In this document: one piece after another, positions 8,229 through 19,030 of the stretch | How the letters are laid out: every line of letters begins with the position of its first letter | How positions within the stretch are numbered: the stretch's first letter is position 1 | NCBI GenBank assembly: GCA_901456055.1 | Contig: CABDWT010000003.1 | Coordinates: forward strand, 131,352 to 195,351 | Source of the DNA: Phytobacter ursingii | GTDB lineage: Bacteria > Pseudomonadota > Gammaproteobacteria > Enterobacterales > Enterobacteriaceae | Direction of reading: 5' to 3' | Length of the DNA: 64,000 nt | The notes under the pieces: model-generated | Seen by the model: the letters and a program-made list of their open reading frames with translations, nothing else | Databases searched by the model: none | Told to the model about the DNA's origin: nothing | Program-made: the position numbers and the translations under genes

Positions 8229-9181
8229 TGATCGAAATTAAACATCTGAAAACGCTACAGGCGTTACGGAACTGCGGGTCGCTGGCTGCCGCGGCGGCGG
8301 CATTGCATCAGACGCAATCCGCACTTTCCCACCAGTTCAGCGATCTGGAACAGCGCCTCGGCTTTCGGCTCTTTGTGCGCAAAAGCCAGCCGTTACGCTT
8401 TACGCCGCAAGGGGAAATCCTGCTGCAACTGGCGAATCAGGTGCTGCCGCAAATCAGCAGCGCATTACTGGCCTGCAATGAACCGCAGCAAACCCGCCTG
8501 CGCATCGCGATTGAATGCCATAGCTGTATTCAGTGGCTGACCCCGGCGCTGGAGAGTTTTCGCGCTCAATGGCCGCATGTGGAGATGGATTTTAAATCGG
8601 GCGTCACCTTCGACCCGCAGCCCGCGCTCCAGCAAGGCGAGCTGGATCTGGTGATGACCTCGGACATTTTGCCGCGCAGTGGTTTGCACTATTCGCCGAT
8701 GTTTGATTTTGAAGTACGGCTGGTACTCTCCCCGGATCACCCGCTGGCCTCACGCACTCGGATCATCCCGGAAGATATCGCCACCGAGACACTGTTGATT
8801 TATCCGGTGCAGCGTAGCCGCCTGGATATCTGGCGTCACTTCCTGCAGCCGGCAGGCATCAGCCCGCAGCTTAAAAGCGTGGACAATACGCTGCTGCTGA
8901 TTCAGATGGTGGCGGCGCGAATGGGCATTGCCGCCCTGCCGCACTGGGTGGTGGAAAGTTTTGAACGCCAGGGGCTGGTGGTGACCAAAACCCTGGGCGA
9001 GGGATTATGGAGCCGGCTGTACGCTGCCGTGCGCGATGGCGAGCAGCGCCAGCCGGTGACCGAGGCATTTATTCGCTCAGCGAGGAACCACGCGTGCGAC
9101 CATCTGCCGTTTGTGCGGAGCGCGGAGCGACCCAGCGCCGATGCACCCACAGCGAGGCCAGTATCACCGTCCCACCAATGA
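8228..9181 (+). CDS. metR: LysR-type activator of methionine genes
   Basis: 317 residues: N-terminal LysR helix-turn-helix ([20 protein letters not shown], residues about 18-37) and a C-terminal effector domain that in this family binds homocysteine. It activates metE and other met genes. AAGGA precedes the ATG. Its last 113 bp lie antisense to the end of the bioP gene, a compact convergent overlap. Confidence 0.97.
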   Translation: MIEIKHLKTLQALRNCGSLAAAAAALHQTQSALSHQFSDLEQRLGFRLFVRKSQPLRFTPQGEILLQLANQVLPQISSALLACNEPQQTRLRIAIECHSCIQWLTPALESFRAQWPHVEMDFKSGVTFDPQPALQQGELDLVMTSDILPRSGLHYSPMFDFEVRLVLSPDHPLASRTRIIPEDIATETLLIYPVQRSRLDIWRHFLQPAGISPQLKSVDNTLLLIQMVAARMGIAALPHWVVESFERQGLVVTKTLGEGLWSRLYAAVRDGEQRQPVTEAFIRSARNHACDHLPFVRSAERPSADAPTARPVSPSHQ

Positions 9182-9968
9182 TAAAACTCGGCCAGTGCGG
9201 CTGCTCCTGCCAGATGGCAAGGTTAACCAGCAGCCCGGCCGGGACATGCACGTTATTCATGATGCCAAGCGTACCGGCATCCACCTGCGTCGCCCCGTAG
9301 TTCCACATAAAGTAACCCAGCCCGGACGCCACGACGCCCAGCCACACCAGGATGCCCCATTGCAGGCTGGTGGTCGGCAGTTTTTGCGGATTCCCCAGCA
9401 GGAACCAGGCGATAACAGCCACAACCGCGGCACCAAGGTAAAACCAGGCAAAGGCGTTGTGCTGCGGCATCGGGCGTGTTTCCATCAGGCGCTTATACCC
9501 CACCATGCCGATGGCGAAACTGAGGTTGGCAAGTTGCACAAACATCAGGCCCGTCCAGAAGTGGTCGCTGACTTTGTCGTAACGGATAATCGCCGCACCC
9601 ACCACCGCCAGTAGCGCACTCAGCGCATAGCCCCAGCGTAAGCGCCGTTTGCTGAGAAGATCATAAATCAGCGTGATATAAAGCGGCGTCAAAACGGTGA
9701 ACAGCAGGAATTCCGACACGCTCAAATAGAGGTACGCGCGGAAACTGAACAGGTACATGATGCCAAGTTGCATCGCCCCCACCAGCATGTAGAGCAGGAT
9801 CGTTGTTAGCGTTTGCCCACGGGCACGCAGGAACGGTAAGAAAACCAGAGCCGCCAGGCCCACGCGCATCAGGACCGAAAAATAGCTGTCGACGTGCCCG
9901 GCAAGGTACTCGCCAATCAGGCTAAAGGAAAAGGCCCACAGGATCGTGGTGATGATGAGTAACGCCAC
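9069..9968 (-). CDS. yigM (bioP): Biotin transporter, EamA/DMT family
   Basis: 299 residues with about ten hydrophobic segments in two EamA repeats, matching E. coli YigM, shown to be a biotin transporter, along its whole length. An inner-membrane carrier. It faces metR tail to tail, and the two coding regions overlap by 113 bp. Confidence 0.93.
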   Translation of the reverse strand: MALLIITTILWAFSFSLIGEYLAGHVDSYFSVLMRVGLAALVFLPFLRARGQTLTTILLYMLVGAMQLGIMYLFSFRAYLYLSVSEFLLFTVLTPLYITLIYDLLSKRRLRWGYALSALLAVVGAAIIRYDKVSDHFWTGLMFVQLANLSFAIGMVGYKRLMETRPMPQHNAFAWFYLGAAVVAVIAWFLLGNPQKLPTTSLQWGILVWLGVVASGLGYFMWNYGATQVDAGTLGIMNNVHVPAGLLVNLAIWQEQPHWPSFIIGGTVILASLWVHRRWVAPRSAQTADGRTRGSSLSE

Positions 9969-10047
9969 AATGAATGTCTCACAGAATAAGGAGCACTCAT
10001 TGTAGCGGAGTATTACGTTGACAACTGGTCAATAAACGACCACAAAA

Positions 10048-10848
10048 TCAGCTCAGATAGAGTTTACGCAGGTAATTCGGCACGGCGTTATCGGCGTTAG
10101 TGCCAATGACTCCCAGCTCCGGATGCAAATCCTTCAGACGCTGGTGGGCGTTACCCATAATGCACCCTTTTCCGGCCATCGAGAGCATTTCGGCATCGTT
10201 CATGCCATCGCCGAACGCGATGCAGTCTTTAAGACTGTAACCGAGCGCCTTCGAAACGGCTTCCAGCGCGTGCCCTTTCGATACCCCGCCAGCCATGACT
10301 TCCAGGCATGTCAGCGTCGAAAAACTGACGTTCACGCGATCGCCCCAGCGGGCATTAATCGCCTGCTCCAGCGGAAGCAGTTGTTCATGTTTTTCGCAGG
10401 TAAAGAAGACCTTGCTGATACCCTCAGGTTCCAGCATGCCTGGCTCATAGAGGGAATACTGGAAAATCGCCTCTTTGAAGAAACGCATTTCGTCCGGGCG
10501 GTGGCGGTTCATAAACCACTCATCATCGCGATACACATTGGTGATGATGTCCGGGTTGTTATGCACCACGCCAAACAGATCGCTGGCAATATCCCGATCC
10601 AGATTATGAGTGAAGACCAGATTGCCATCGGTATCGTGAACGCGTGCGCCATTAGAGGTGATCATATACGCCTTGATCCCCAGATTATCGCGGATTTGCC
10701 CGACATCCACATGGTGGCGGCCCGTGGCAAAAACGAAATTCACTCCGCGCTCGGTGAGCAGCTTCAACGTTTCTTTCGCGTAAGGGGAGAGTGTGTGGTC
10801 GGGGGAGAGCAATGTGCCGTCTAAATCTGACGCAACAACCTGATACAT
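10048..10848 (-). CDS. yigL: HAD-family phosphatase (pyridoxal phosphate/sugar phosphate)
   Basis: 266 residues of the Cof-type HAD family: nucleophile motif DLDGT (residues 8-12), ATGRHH, the lysine region GGVSKGHAL and the metal motif FGDGMNDAEM near residue 215. The ATG at 10848 matches the E. coli start; the frame continues 18 bp upstream. In E. coli YigL hydrolyses pyridoxal phosphate and sugar phosphates, and its mRNA is processed from a pldB-yigL transcript stabilised by SgrS. Here yigL also follows pldB by only 26 bp, so the same arrangement is possible. Confidence 0.95.
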   Translation of the reverse strand: MYQVVASDLDGTLLSPDHTLSPYAKETLKLLTERGVNFVFATGRHHVDVGQIRDNLGIKAYMITSNGARVHDTDGNLVFTHNLDRDIASDLFGVVHNNPDIITNVYRDDEWFMNRHRPDEMRFFKEAIFQYSLYEPGMLEPEGISKVFFTCEKHEQLLPLEQAINARWGDRVNVSFSTLTCLEVMAGGVSKGHALEAVSKALGYSLKDCIAFGDGMNDAEMLSMAGKGCIMGNAHQRLKDLHPELGVIGTNADNAVPNYLRKLYLS

Positions 10849-10874
10849 AGGAAACGTTAACCTCAATAATTCAT

Positions 10875-11870
10875 TTAGTTATATCGATCGAAAAAATCGA
10901 CGATAGCGTTGAGCGCGACTGAGCGCATAGCGTCCTCTTCAAAGAGGATCTCATGGTACGCGCCCTTGATGACAAGCGGCTTCCCCCCTTCGCAGGGATG
11001 GCCCGCCACGGCGCGCATTTCACAAAAGCGATCGTGCATGCGGTTATCGACAACGCGCTCTTCTTCTGCCTGAATAATTAACATGGGCGACGTGTCTGAG
11101 GCGGCTCCCGCCAGTACCTCTTCACCGGCCAGGATACCTTCCCGCACCCAGTGCCAGGTGGGCCCGCCCACGCGGAGTTCAGGCTCGTCGGCGTAGAAAC
11201 GCAGGTTCCGCCGATAACGTTCGCGACTGTGGGTCAACGTGTTCATGGCAAAGGGCAACGCATGCCAGCGACCAGTGCCAATGGCATAGTTCTCGCGAAT
11301 TCGCGGGTAGCCTTCCGCCCAGTCCAGCAGCGGACGCACCATCCAGTCCGGCAGGTGAATAATAATGCCGAACATCGGCGCGCAAAGGGCAATGGCATCA
11401 CAGTTGGCTTGTGGGTGGCGTTGCACAAAGAGCGTGGCAATCGCGCCCCCCATCGAATGGGCCAGAATATAACGCTTACGCCACGGGCCGGGCGTCACTT
11501 CCTGCTCCCAGAACGCCGTGAGATCATCAACATAATCACTGAAATTGACCACATGGCCGCGATGAGAATCTTCCAGCAAACGACCGGAACGCCCCTGACC
11601 GCGGTGGTCGATGATGAGCACATCAAAGCCGAGATGGAACAGGTCATACGCCAGCTCAGCATACTTCACATAGCTTTCAATTCGACCAGGGCAAACCACG
11701 ATAACCCTGTCATGTCTGGCGGCATGGAAACGGACAAAGCGCACCGGGATATTATCCACACCGGTAAATTCTGCCTCTTCCCGTTGCCGCCAGAAGTCGG
11801 TTAACGGGCCAGTGGCAAAGGCAGCAAACGCGCTTTCTCTGGTTTCCCACTCCTTGTTTTGCCGGAACAT
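10875..11870 (-). CDS. pldB: Lysophospholipase L2
   Basis: 331 residues of the alpha/beta hydrolase fold, slightly shorter at the C terminus than the 340-residue E. coli protein. The nucleophile elbow AHSMGG is near residue 145 and the DHRGQGRSGR motif near residue 92. The late histidine in GAYHEILFE is the likely catalytic base. It degrades lysophospholipids at the inner membrane. It is the first gene of the pldB-yigL pair and divergent from rhtB. Confidence 0.95.
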   Translation of the reverse strand: MFRQNKEWETRESAFAAFATGPLTDFWRQREEAEFTGVDNIPVRFVRFHAARHDRVIVVCPGRIESYVKYAELAYDLFHLGFDVLIIDHRGQGRSGRLLEDSHRGHVVNFSDYVDDLTAFWEQEVTPGPWRKRYILAHSMGGAIATLFVQRHPQANCDAIALCAPMFGIIIHLPDWMVRPLLDWAEGYPRIRENYAIGTGRWHALPFAMNTLTHSRERYRRNLRFYADEPELRVGGPTWHWVREGILAGEEVLAGAASDTSPMLIIQAEEERVVDNRMHDRFCEMRAVAGHPCEGGKPLVIKGAYHEILFEEDAMRSVALNAIVDFFDRYN

Positions 11871-11975
11871 TGGCTACGCCCTCACTTGCGCGACAAAAAC
11901 GTTTTTGTGACCTGTAGCTAATTCCGCTAACAATAGCGTATTGTGGCATAAAAACAGACAATCAGGGAGTTTCTC

Positions 11976-12596
11976 ATGACCTTCGAGTGGTGGTTCGCTT
12001 ATCTGCTGACATCGATCATTCTCAGCCTGTCGCCCGGCTCCGGCGCGATTAATACCATGACCACCTCGATAAGCCACGGTTATCGCGGCGCGGCGGCGTC
12101 CATTGCCGGGCTACAAACCGGCTTAGGCATTCATATTGTGCTGGTCGGCGTGGGTCTGGGCACCCTTTTTTCCCGCTCAATACTGGCGTTTGAGGTGTTG
12201 AAATGGGCCGGTGCCGCGTACCTGATTTGGCTGGGCATTCAGCAGTGGCGCGCTGCGGGTGCGATAGACCTCAACACCCTTGCGCATACGCAATCGCGGA
12301 CACGTCTGTTTAAACGCGCGGTTTTCGTCAATCTGACGAACCCCAAAAGCATCGTTTTTCTCGCCGCGTTGTTCCCACAATTTATTGCGCCCAATCAGCC
12401 GCAGGTGATGCAGTACGTGGTACTCGGCGTCACCACTATCGTCGTGGATATTATCGTGATGATTGGCTATGCGACGCTGGCGCAACGTATTGCCGCATGG
12501 ATTAAAGGCCCGCGTCAGTTGAAAGCGCTGAACAAGGTGTTTGGTTCGTTGTTTATGCTGGTGGGAGCGCTACTGGCATCGGCAAGACATGCCTGA
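11976..12596 (+). CDS. rhtB: Homoserine/homoserine lactone exporter
   Basis: 206 residues of the LysE/RhtB family with about six membrane segments. The family motif [12 protein letters not shown] is at residues 17-28, and [19 protein letters not shown] is near residue 117. GGGAG precedes the ATG. It exports homoserine. It converges on its paralogue rhtC with a REP element between them. Confidence 0.96.
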   Translation: MTFEWWFAYLLTSIILSLSPGSGAINTMTTSISHGYRGAAASIAGLQTGLGIHIVLVGVGLGTLFSRSILAFEVLKWAGAAYLIWLGIQQWRAAGAIDLNTLAHTQSRTRLFKRAVFVNLTNPKSIVFLAALFPQFIAPNQPQVMQYVVLGVTTIVVDIIVMIGYATLAQRIAAWIKGPRQLKALNKVFGSLFMLVGALLASARHA

Positions 12597-12611
12597 GTTT
12601 TGGCGGTCATG

Positions 12612-12650
12612 TCGTCCCGGATGCGGCGCGAGCGCCTTATCCGGGCTACC
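12612..12650. repeat. REP palindrome between rhtB and rhtC
   Basis: GTCCCGGATGCGGCG, then GAGCGCCTTATCCGGGCTAC: an imperfect palindrome of REP/BIME type in a convergent gap, where it may stabilise the 3' ends. Confidence 0.8.
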
Positions 12651-12686
12651 AACAATCAAGACATGCGTGAATTCGCCCGAAAACAA

Positions 12687-13310
12687 TCAACGCGAAATGA
12701 TCAGATGGATACCGAAACCTGCAAACAGCGCACCGGCAAAACCATCAATCCACTTCGCCAGACGCTGATAACCACGGCGCATCGCCGGTAAGGCAAACAA
12801 ACTTGCCACCACGGTAAACCAGGCGAAGGTTTCCAGCGTAATCAGCATAAAGATACCCCAGCGCGCACCTGCGCCCACGCTGTCGCCGACAAACAGTGAA
12901 AACACCGAACCGAAATAGATAATCGCTTTTGGATTCGCAAGGTTCGTCAAAAGCCCCTTCATAAAGCTTCGACCACTGCTGGTTGCCAGTTCAACCTGCG
13001 GCGCATCGGCTTTTTTCTCTTCTTTTTTCAGCGCACCGCGCAGCATCTGATAACCCATCCAGCACAGGTACAGGCCACCGCCAACCATGATAATGCTGTG
13101 CAGCCAGGCCATTTTTTCGAGGATCAGGTTAAGACCAAGCAGTGCAACGCCTGCCCACACCATCACGCCTGTGGTAATGCCGAGCACGCCCATCATCGCC
13201 TCTTTGCGGGAGCGACTGACGGCAGTTTGCGACACAAAGAAGAAATCAGGACCGGGGCTCATCAGGGCAACAATGTGCACCAGGGCGACGGTGAAAAACA
13301 GTATTAGCAT
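12687..13310 (-). CDS. rhtC: Threonine exporter, LysE/RhtB family
   Basis: 207 residues with the family motif LMSPGPDFFFVSQTAVS near residue 17 and LLTNLANPKAIIYFGSVFSLF near residue 118. The ATG at 13310 is preferred to the in-frame TTG six bases upstream, from the E. coli N terminus and the GAG six bases before it. It exports threonine from the cytosol. In E. coli it also lies next to recQ. Confidence 0.95.
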   Translation of the reverse strand: MLILFFTVALVHIVALMSPGPDFFFVSQTAVSRSRKEAMMGVLGITTGVMVWAGVALLGLNLILEKMAWLHSIIMVGGGLYLCWMGYQMLRGALKKEEKKADAPQVELATSSGRSFMKGLLTNLANPKAIIYFGSVFSLFVGDSVGAGARWGIFMLITLETFAWFTVVASLFALPAMRRGYQRLAKWIDGFAGALFAGFGIHLIISR

Positions 13311-13371
13311 GATCAACTCGCGGGAAAATAATAAAGGGGATGACTATCCTGGCACTTTTCGTTCGTGCTGA

Positions 13372-15198
13372 CTACTCATCATCACCGTCAACATGGGCAC
13401 GAATCAGCGCCATAAACTCCTGGCCAAAGCGCTCAAGCTTGCGGACGCCAACACCGTTAACACCGAGCATTTCGCCTGGCGTAATGGGCATCTGTTCGGC
13501 CATTTCAATCAGCGTTGCGTCATTGAAAACCACGTACGGCGGCACGTTATTTTCATCGGCAATCGCTTTACGCAACTTGCGTAGCTTCGCAAAGAGTTTG
13601 CGGTCATAGTTGCCGACCGCCGCCTTTTGCATCACGCGGGATTTCAGGGCGACCATGCGCGGCACAGCCAACTGGAGCGGTACTTCGGCGCGCAGCACCG
13701 GGCGGGCGGCTTCGGTCAGTTGTAAGGCGGAGTGCTGGGCGATGTTTTGCGTGACCAGACCTAAATGAATAAGCTGGCGGATCACACTCACCCAATGTTC
13801 ATGGCTCTGCTCACGGCCAATACCGTAGACCGGCAGTTTGTCATGCCCCAGGTCGCGGATACGCTGGCTGTTGGCGCCACGCAGCACTTCTACCACATAG
13901 CCCATACCGAAACGCTGATTCACCCGATAGATAGCGGAAAGCGCCTTCTGTGCATCTTTCAGTCCGTCATACTGGCGTGGCGGATCAAGGCAAATATCGC
14001 AGTTACCGCAGGCTTCCTGGCGCCCTTCGCCAAAGTAATTGAGCAAGACCAGGCGGCGGCAGGTTTGCGCTTCTGCAAACGCCCCCATTGCATTGAGCTT
14101 GTGGCGTTCAATATCCTGTAACTGTCCGGGGGGTTTTTCTTCAAGACAACGGCGCAGCCAGGCCATGTCTTCCGGCGCGTAGAACAACATCGCCTCAGCG
14201 GGCAGGCCATCACGCCCGGCGCGACCCGTTTCCTGATAGTAAGACTCGATATTACGTGGAATATCGAAATGAACCACAAATCGTACGTTGGGTTTGTTAA
14301 TCCCCATGCCAAACGCGACAGTCGCGACCACAATTTGCAGATCGTCGCGCTGGAATTTCTCCTGCACGCTGGCGCGCACCTCGTGTTCCAGCCCGGCATG
14401 ATACGCCGCAGCGCTAAAGCCCCGGCTTTGCAGGCGAGCGGCGGTGTCTTCCACCTTCGCCCGGCTGTTGCAGTAAATAATTCCGGATTTGCCGCGCTGG
14501 TCATGTACATAGCGGAGAAGTTGATCGAGCGGTTTGAATTTCTCCATCAGCATATAGCGGATATTGGGACGGTCAAAACTGCTGATCTGAATCAGCGGAT
14601 CGTTCAATCCCAGCAGACGTTCAATATCTCGACGTGTGGTGTCATCCGCCGTGGCGGTCAATGCCATAAAAGGCACAGACGGCAGATACTGACGAAGCTG
14701 ACCGAGTGCAGCATATTCCGGACGGAAATCATGGCCCCATTGGGAGATACAGTGCGCTTCATCGACCGCCAGCAGTATCGGGTTCCAGTGCGTCAGTTGC
14801 TCAAGGAAATTATCAAGCATCAGCCGCTCGGGAGCGATATACAGCAGACGGATTTGCCCGGTGCGACAGCCAGCCATCACCTCAAGCTGTTGTTCACGAC
14901 TTTGCGTTGAGTTCAGACAGGCCGCAGCAACGCCGTTAGCGAGTAACTGATCAACCTGATCTTTCATCAATGAGATCAGTGGCGATACCACCACCGTAAG
15001 ACCAGGCAAAATCAGTGCCGGAATTTGATAACAGAGCGATTTGCCGCCACCGGTAGGCATGACAACCAGACAGTCGCGGCCGCCGAGCACGGTATCAATG
15101 ATATGTTGCTGACCCGGACGGAACTGCTGGTAGCCGAAGGTTTCCCGTAAAACTTCCAGGGCTGTCGATTCCAGATTCAATACTTCCGCCTGCGCCAC
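13372..15198 (-). CDS. recQ: ATP-dependent DNA helicase RecQ
   Basis: 608 residues with the superfamily 2 helicase core: Walker [12 protein letters not shown] (about 53), DEAH (about 146), SAT-like motif ALTATAD and the motif VI helix [10 protein letters not shown]. Next come the four zinc cysteines (from about residue 380, with CGNCDIC at the end), a winged helix, and a C-terminal HRDC domain ([18 protein letters not shown]). A GTG at 15198 with GGAG five bases upstream is the likely start; the TTG at 15216 is less likely. It acts in recombination and fork repair. Confidence 0.97.
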   Translation of the reverse strand: MAQAEVLNLESTALEVLRETFGYQQFRPGQQHIIDTVLGGRDCLVVMPTGGGKSLCYQIPALILPGLTVVVSPLISLMKDQVDQLLANGVAAACLNSTQSREQQLEVMAGCRTGQIRLLYIAPERLMLDNFLEQLTHWNPILLAVDEAHCISQWGHDFRPEYAALGQLRQYLPSVPFMALTATADDTTRRDIERLLGLNDPLIQISSFDRPNIRYMLMEKFKPLDQLLRYVHDQRGKSGIIYCNSRAKVEDTAARLQSRGFSAAAYHAGLEHEVRASVQEKFQRDDLQIVVATVAFGMGINKPNVRFVVHFDIPRNIESYYQETGRAGRDGLPAEAMLFYAPEDMAWLRRCLEEKPPGQLQDIERHKLNAMGAFAEAQTCRRLVLLNYFGEGRQEACGNCDICLDPPRQYDGLKDAQKALSAIYRVNQRFGMGYVVEVLRGANSQRIRDLGHDKLPVYGIGREQSHEHWVSVIRQLIHLGLVTQNIAQHSALQLTEAARPVLRAEVPLQLAVPRMVALKSRVMQKAAVGNYDRKLFAKLRKLRKAIADENNVPPYVVFNDATLIEMAEQMPITPGEMLGVNGVGVRKLERFGQEFMALIRAHVDGDDE

Positions 15199-15214
15199 AT
15201 TTACTCCACTCGAC

Positions 15215-15245
15215 AAAATAAAACAGGCGCTATTTTCAGCGCCTG
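15215..15245 (-). terminator. pldA terminator
   Basis: CAGGCGCT pairs with AGCGCCTG around a six-base loop, and the minus strand continues into TTTTATTTT. It lies just after the pldA stop and just before the recQ start. Confidence 0.85.
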
Positions 15246-15263
15246 CTCATGAAACTGCAATGC

Positions 15264-16139
15264 TTAAAACAGATCGTTAAGCATTACGCCGACACCGACA
15301 CGCGTCTGATTGAAATTGTAGTCAATTAACGACTCGCCATAACCGCTGTACACCTGGGTGTAGAAACGGACATGTTTGGTAATCGGATAGCTTACACCGA
15401 CCTCTGCGCCACCGTAGCCAGTGTTCCAGTTGTACTGCCCTTTGACGCTGAAAATGGCATCACCATACTGGTAGCCGACACGCAGTTGATAGTGACCGAG
15501 ATATTTGGTGATATCCGGGTTATCGTCGGTGTTTCCTACAACATACCAGGGTTTTACTTCCACCAGCCAGTTGCCATTTTGCGCCATCAAACGCGTATAG
15601 AGGCGATTCCAGCTACGCGATGTGGGATCAGAACGGCCATTGGAGTCATGGTTAAAGCCAAACTCAATATCGCGTAACGTCCAGCCCGCAAAGCTGTAAT
15701 CGGTGGCGAAGCCGAGGAACATTTGTGGTTCATAGTTGGTTTCGCGAAATGGCGAAGAAGCCGGTTCCTTGGTATTAGAAAGCTGCCACCACGATTTTTG
15801 CGTGTAGGAAGCGCCCAACACGGAATTCGGACCGAGTATGCCGCGCCACAGCGGGAATGCCAGGCTGAGCTGGAATTTTACTTCATCCTTACGCGCTTCA
15901 TCAGACCAACTGTATGAACGAATGGCTTCTTTATTCATGTCGCTGGTGTAGGTATAAAGCAGGTAGTTCGACTCGTACGGATAGAGCGTGAACGGATTAT
16001 CATGCTCCTGCAGCATATTCGCGATAATACTACCGCGCACAGCAGGCGCATCATGAACTTCTTTTACTGTCGCTTCCTGCGCAAAAGCCGCAAAAGGCAG
16101 CGCACACAATGCCACAAACCAACCCAGAAACGTCCGCAT
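15264..16139 (-). CDS. pldA: Outer membrane phospholipase A
   Basis: 291 residues. A signal peptide with cleavage after FAAFA near residue 20 leads into a 12-strand beta-barrel ending in a phenylalanine (MLNDLF), as outer-membrane proteins do. The catalytic His, Ser and Asn lie in HDSNGRSDPTSRSWNR near residue 165. The ATG at 16139 matches the E. coli start; the open frame begins 21 bp earlier. It hydrolyses misplaced phospholipids in the outer leaflet. Confidence 0.97.
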   Translation of the reverse strand: MRTFLGWFVALCALPFAAFAQEATVKEVHDAPAVRGSIIANMLQEHDNPFTLYPYESNYLLYTYTSDMNKEAIRSYSWSDEARKDEVKFQLSLAFPLWRGILGPNSVLGASYTQKSWWQLSNTKEPASSPFRETNYEPQMFLGFATDYSFAGWTLRDIEFGFNHDSNGRSDPTSRSWNRLYTRLMAQNGNWLVEVKPWYVVGNTDDNPDITKYLGHYQLRVGYQYGDAIFSVKGQYNWNTGYGGAEVGVSYPITKHVRFYTQVYSGYGESLIDYNFNQTRVGVGVMLNDLF

Positions 16140-16298
16140 CGGTTTTCTTCCCCTGAACAATGTTGATGAACTGAATATTTTTACAACATCTATTCTACAT
16201 ATTTATTGAGACGCTGCGCAGGTATCCTGTCTTAAACTGGAATTCAACAATTTAGAGGCATAAAATCAACATTTCATTAACCTAACGGAAGCGTCACT

Positions 16299-16766
16299 AT
16301 GTCTGCCGTCCTCACAGCAGAATCCGCATTAAAACTCGTGGGCGAGATTTTCGTCTACCACATGCCTTTCAATCGTGCGCTGGGGCTGGAGCTTACCCGC
16401 TACGAGAAGGATTTCGCCCAGCTCAGCTTCAATAACCAACCCATGATGGTGGGAAACTGGGCGCAGAGCATTTTGCACGGCGGGGTGATTGCCTCCGCAC
16501 TGGATGTCGCCGCAGGTCTGGTGTGCGTTGGCAGCACGCTGACGCGCCATGACACCATTACCGAAGAGGAGTTGCGCGCTCGCCTGTCGCGAATGGGCAC
16601 CATTGATTTGCGCGTCGACTATTTACGCCCGGGTCGTGGCAATCGCTTCACCGCCACCAGTACGCTACTGCGTGCGGGAAACAAGGTTGCGGTCGCTCGC
16701 GTCGAGTTACATAACGAAGAGCAGCTCTATATCGCCAGTGCGACGGCAACCTATATGGTGGGTTGA
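16299..16766 (+). CDS. yigI: Hotdog-fold acyl-CoA thioesterase
   Basis: 155 residues with the PaaI/hotdog thioesterase fold. The active-site helix motif [14 protein letters not shown] is near residue 58 and the strand VDYLRPG near residue 106. E. coli YigI is reported as a medium/long-chain acyl-CoA thioesterase. It is followed by rarD after 51 bp, perhaps in one transcript. Confidence 0.92.
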   Translation: MSAVLTAESALKLVGEIFVYHMPFNRALGLELTRYEKDFAQLSFNNQPMMVGNWAQSILHGGVIASALDVAAGLVCVGSTLTRHDTITEEELRARLSRMGTIDLRVDYLRPGRGNRFTATSTLLRAGNKVAVARVELHNEEQLYIASATATYMVG

Positions 16767-16817
16767 GCAGCAAAAATCAGGTAAAATATTGTTACTTTTT
16801 AGCAACGAGTTTTCCTG

Positions 16818-17705
16818 ATGGATGCAAAACAGACGCGGTTAGGGGTAATACTTGCTCTGGCCGCTTATTTTATTTGGGGTATCGCGCCGGCCTATTTCAA
16901 AGTCATCTGGTTTGTTCCCGCCGATGAAATTCTGACTCACCGCATTATCTGGTCCTTCTTCTTCATGATCGCCCTGATAAGCGTCAGTCGTCAGTGGTCG
17001 CAGGTGAAACAGCTTTTACATACGCCAAAGAAAATCTTGCTGCTGGCGGTGTCCGCCGTGCTCGTCGGGGGTAACTGGCTGCTCTTTATCTGGTCGGTGA
17101 ACAATCACCATCTGCTGGAAGCAAGCCTGGGCTATTTTATTAACCCACTGGTGAATATTTTGCTGGGGATGGTGTTCCTTGGTGAACGTTTCCGCCGCAT
17201 GCAGTGGCTGGCGGTAATACTGGCTGCCAGTGGCGTACTGGTACAGTTGTGGGCCTTCGGCTCCTTGCCGATTATCTCACTGGGCCTGGCTTTTAGCTTC
17301 GCCTTCTACGGACTGCTGCGTAAAAAAATCGCCGTCGACGCGCAAACCGGCATGCTGGTGGAAACGCTGTGGTTGCTGCCCGTGGCGGCTATCTGGCTAT
17401 TTGGGATTGCCGACAGTGCCACCAGCCATATGACGCAAAACAGCTGGTCGCTTAATTTACTCTTGATGGCCGCCGGGGTGGTCACCACGGTTCCTCTGCT
17501 GTGCTTTACCGGGGCGGCGATGCGTCTGCGCCTGTCAACACTGGGTTTCTTCCAGTACATTGGCCCAACGCTGATGTTCCTGCTGGCAGTGACGTTTTAT
17601 GACGAGCATCCGGGCGCAGACAAAATGGTGACATTCGGGTTTATTTGGGTCGCGCTCGCCATCTTCGTAATGGATGCGCTGTATACCCAACGCAGGGGTC
17701 GATAA
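16818..17705 (+). CDS. rarD: EamA/DMT-family transporter RarD
   Basis: 295 residues with about ten hydrophobic segments. It begins MDAKQTRLGVILALAAYF, close to E. coli RarD from end to end; RarD is a putative chloramphenicol-sensitivity permease. The ribosome site is weak. In E. coli yigF and yigG lie between rarD and corA; here only a shared terminator separates the two genes. Confidence 0.94.
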   Translation: MDAKQTRLGVILALAAYFIWGIAPAYFKVIWFVPADEILTHRIIWSFFFMIALISVSRQWSQVKQLLHTPKKILLLAVSAVLVGGNWLLFIWSVNNHHLLEASLGYFINPLVNILLGMVFLGERFRRMQWLAVILAASGVLVQLWAFGSLPIISLGLAFSFAFYGLLRKKIAVDAQTGMLVETLWLLPVAAIWLFGIADSATSHMTQNSWSLNLLLMAAGVVTTVPLLCFTGAAMRLRLSTLGFFQYIGPTLMFLLAVTFYDEHPGADKMVTFGFIWVALAIFVMDALYTQRRGR

Positions 17706-17798
17706 TTCCCGGCATCAGAATTCCGTACCGCTGATGTCGCCGCGTCTTAAATCAGCCGGAGCAGGTGAAGGAAGCCACGCACAATAAGATCCGTAAAG

Positions 17799-17826
17799 AA
17801 AGGTTCAGCAGAATTGCTGAACCTTT
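17799..17826. terminator. Bidirectional terminator between rarD and corA
   Basis: A 12-bp stem, AAAGGTTCAGCA with TGCTGAACCTTT, and a four-base loop. It runs into TTTTTG on the plus strand and an A/T-rich stretch on the minus strand, so it can end both convergent genes. Confidence 0.88.
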
Positions 17827-17837
17827 TTGTTTTAGAT

Positions 17838-18788
17838 TTACAGCCAGTTACGACGTTTGAAGTAGAGATATGGCGCCAGCCCGGCGAGGATCATAAAGAC
17901 AATCGCGCCTGGGTAGCCAAAACTCCAGTGCAGCTCAGGCATAAACTCAAAGTTCATCCCGTAACTGGAGGCCACCAGTGTCGGCGGCAGGAAGACTACG
18001 GAAACGACCGAGAAGATCTTGATGATCCGGTTCTGCTCAATATTGATAAAGCCCATTGCCGCCTGCATCAGAAAGTTCACTTTCTGGAACAGGGATTCGT
18101 TGTGCGGCAGCAGAGATTCGATATCGCGCAGGATTTCGCGGGCTTGCTCCAGCTGACCGCCAGGCAAACGCGCTTTACGCACCAGGAAGTTCAGCGCGCG
18201 CTGGGTATCCATCAGGCACAGACGCACTTTCCAGCCGATATCTTCCAGCTCCGCCAGCGTCGACAGCGCTTCGTCATATTCATCACCCTGATGACCTTCC
18301 ATGATCACACGGCTGAGTTTTTCCAGATCGCTGTAGATGTTTTCGATTTCATCTGCGAGTTGTTCGATTTTGGTCTCGAAGAGGTCGAGCAGTAACTCAT
18401 AGGCGTTGCCATCAACCATTGCCTGGCTACGGGCGCGCATGCGGTAGAGACGAAATGCCGGTAACTCGCGCTCACGCAGGGTGAACAGGCGGCCTTCGCG
18501 GATAGTAAATGCCACAGTAGAGTTGCCGGCGTGGTCTTCCGCATCTTCAAAGAAGAAGAAGGAGTGGATGTGCAAGCCGTCTTCATCTTCAAAAAAACGC
18601 GCAGACGCTTCGATGTCTTCCAGTTCCGGGCGTGTCGCCAGGTTCTGACCCAATTCAGACTGCACACGGGTTCGCTCGTCATCGTCCGGCTCGACCAGAT
18701 CAACCCAGACGGAACTGGCGAGGTGCTTTATTTCGTCAGCTTCGAGACGGGTTAAACGATTATTTTCCAGTTGAAATGCGCTCAGCAT
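17838..18788 (-). CDS. corA: Magnesium/cobalt/nickel transporter CorA
   Basis: 316 residues. An acidic cytosolic N-terminal domain is followed by a long coiled helix and two membrane helices joined by the signature [11 protein letters not shown] (GMN filter, near residue 280), with a basic KRRNWL tail. Forms the pentameric Mg2+ channel of the inner membrane. The ATG at 18788 matches the known start. A long leader of about 235 nt with a short ORF precedes it, as in the Salmonella corA gene, which is controlled by a leader peptide and Rho. Confidence 0.98.
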   Translation of the reverse strand: MLSAFQLENNRLTRLEADEIKHLASSVWVDLVEPDDDERTRVQSELGQNLATRPELEDIEASARFFEDEDGLHIHSFFFFEDAEDHAGNSTVAFTIREGRLFTLRERELPAFRLYRMRARSQAMVDGNAYELLLDLFETKIEQLADEIENIYSDLEKLSRVIMEGHQGDEYDEALSTLAELEDIGWKVRLCLMDTQRALNFLVRKARLPGGQLEQAREILRDIESLLPHNESLFQKVNFLMQAAMGFINIEQNRIIKIFSVVSVVFLPPTLVASSYGMNFEFMPELHWSFGYPGAIVFMILAGLAPYLYFKRRNWL

Positions 18789-18941
18789 AGCCGGGACTCC
18801 CAATGCAAAAATGACTGGACAGTTCGGTTGGGCACACAAGAAACATTTGGCGTTTCAGACCATTAAACAGCCTGACTCAGCGCGACGGGAATACAGCAGG
18901 TCGCTGACAACCACTAAGGCCATCAGCATGAGGAGATAGCC

Positions 18942-18998
18942 TTAGGAGTTGTTCCTGGATGACAGGGAATTGAGCCAGTATCTACTGGGTGTGTCCAA
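18942..18998 (-). CDS. corL-like: Candidate corA leader peptide (18 codons, TTG start)
   Basis: In the corA leader an AAGAGGA ribosome site is followed after eight bases by TTG and 18 sense codons ending in TAA. A second short frame, ATG at 18929 to TGA at 18855, follows but has a poorer ribosome site. Salmonella corA is known to have a leader peptide, CorL, that couples translation to Rho termination. Which of these frames is used here I cannot tell. Confidence 0.4.
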   Translation of the reverse strand: MDTPSRYWLNSLSSRNNS

Positions 18999-19030
18999 GG
19001 CGAATGTCCTCTTAGCGTGATCGTGCGCGC

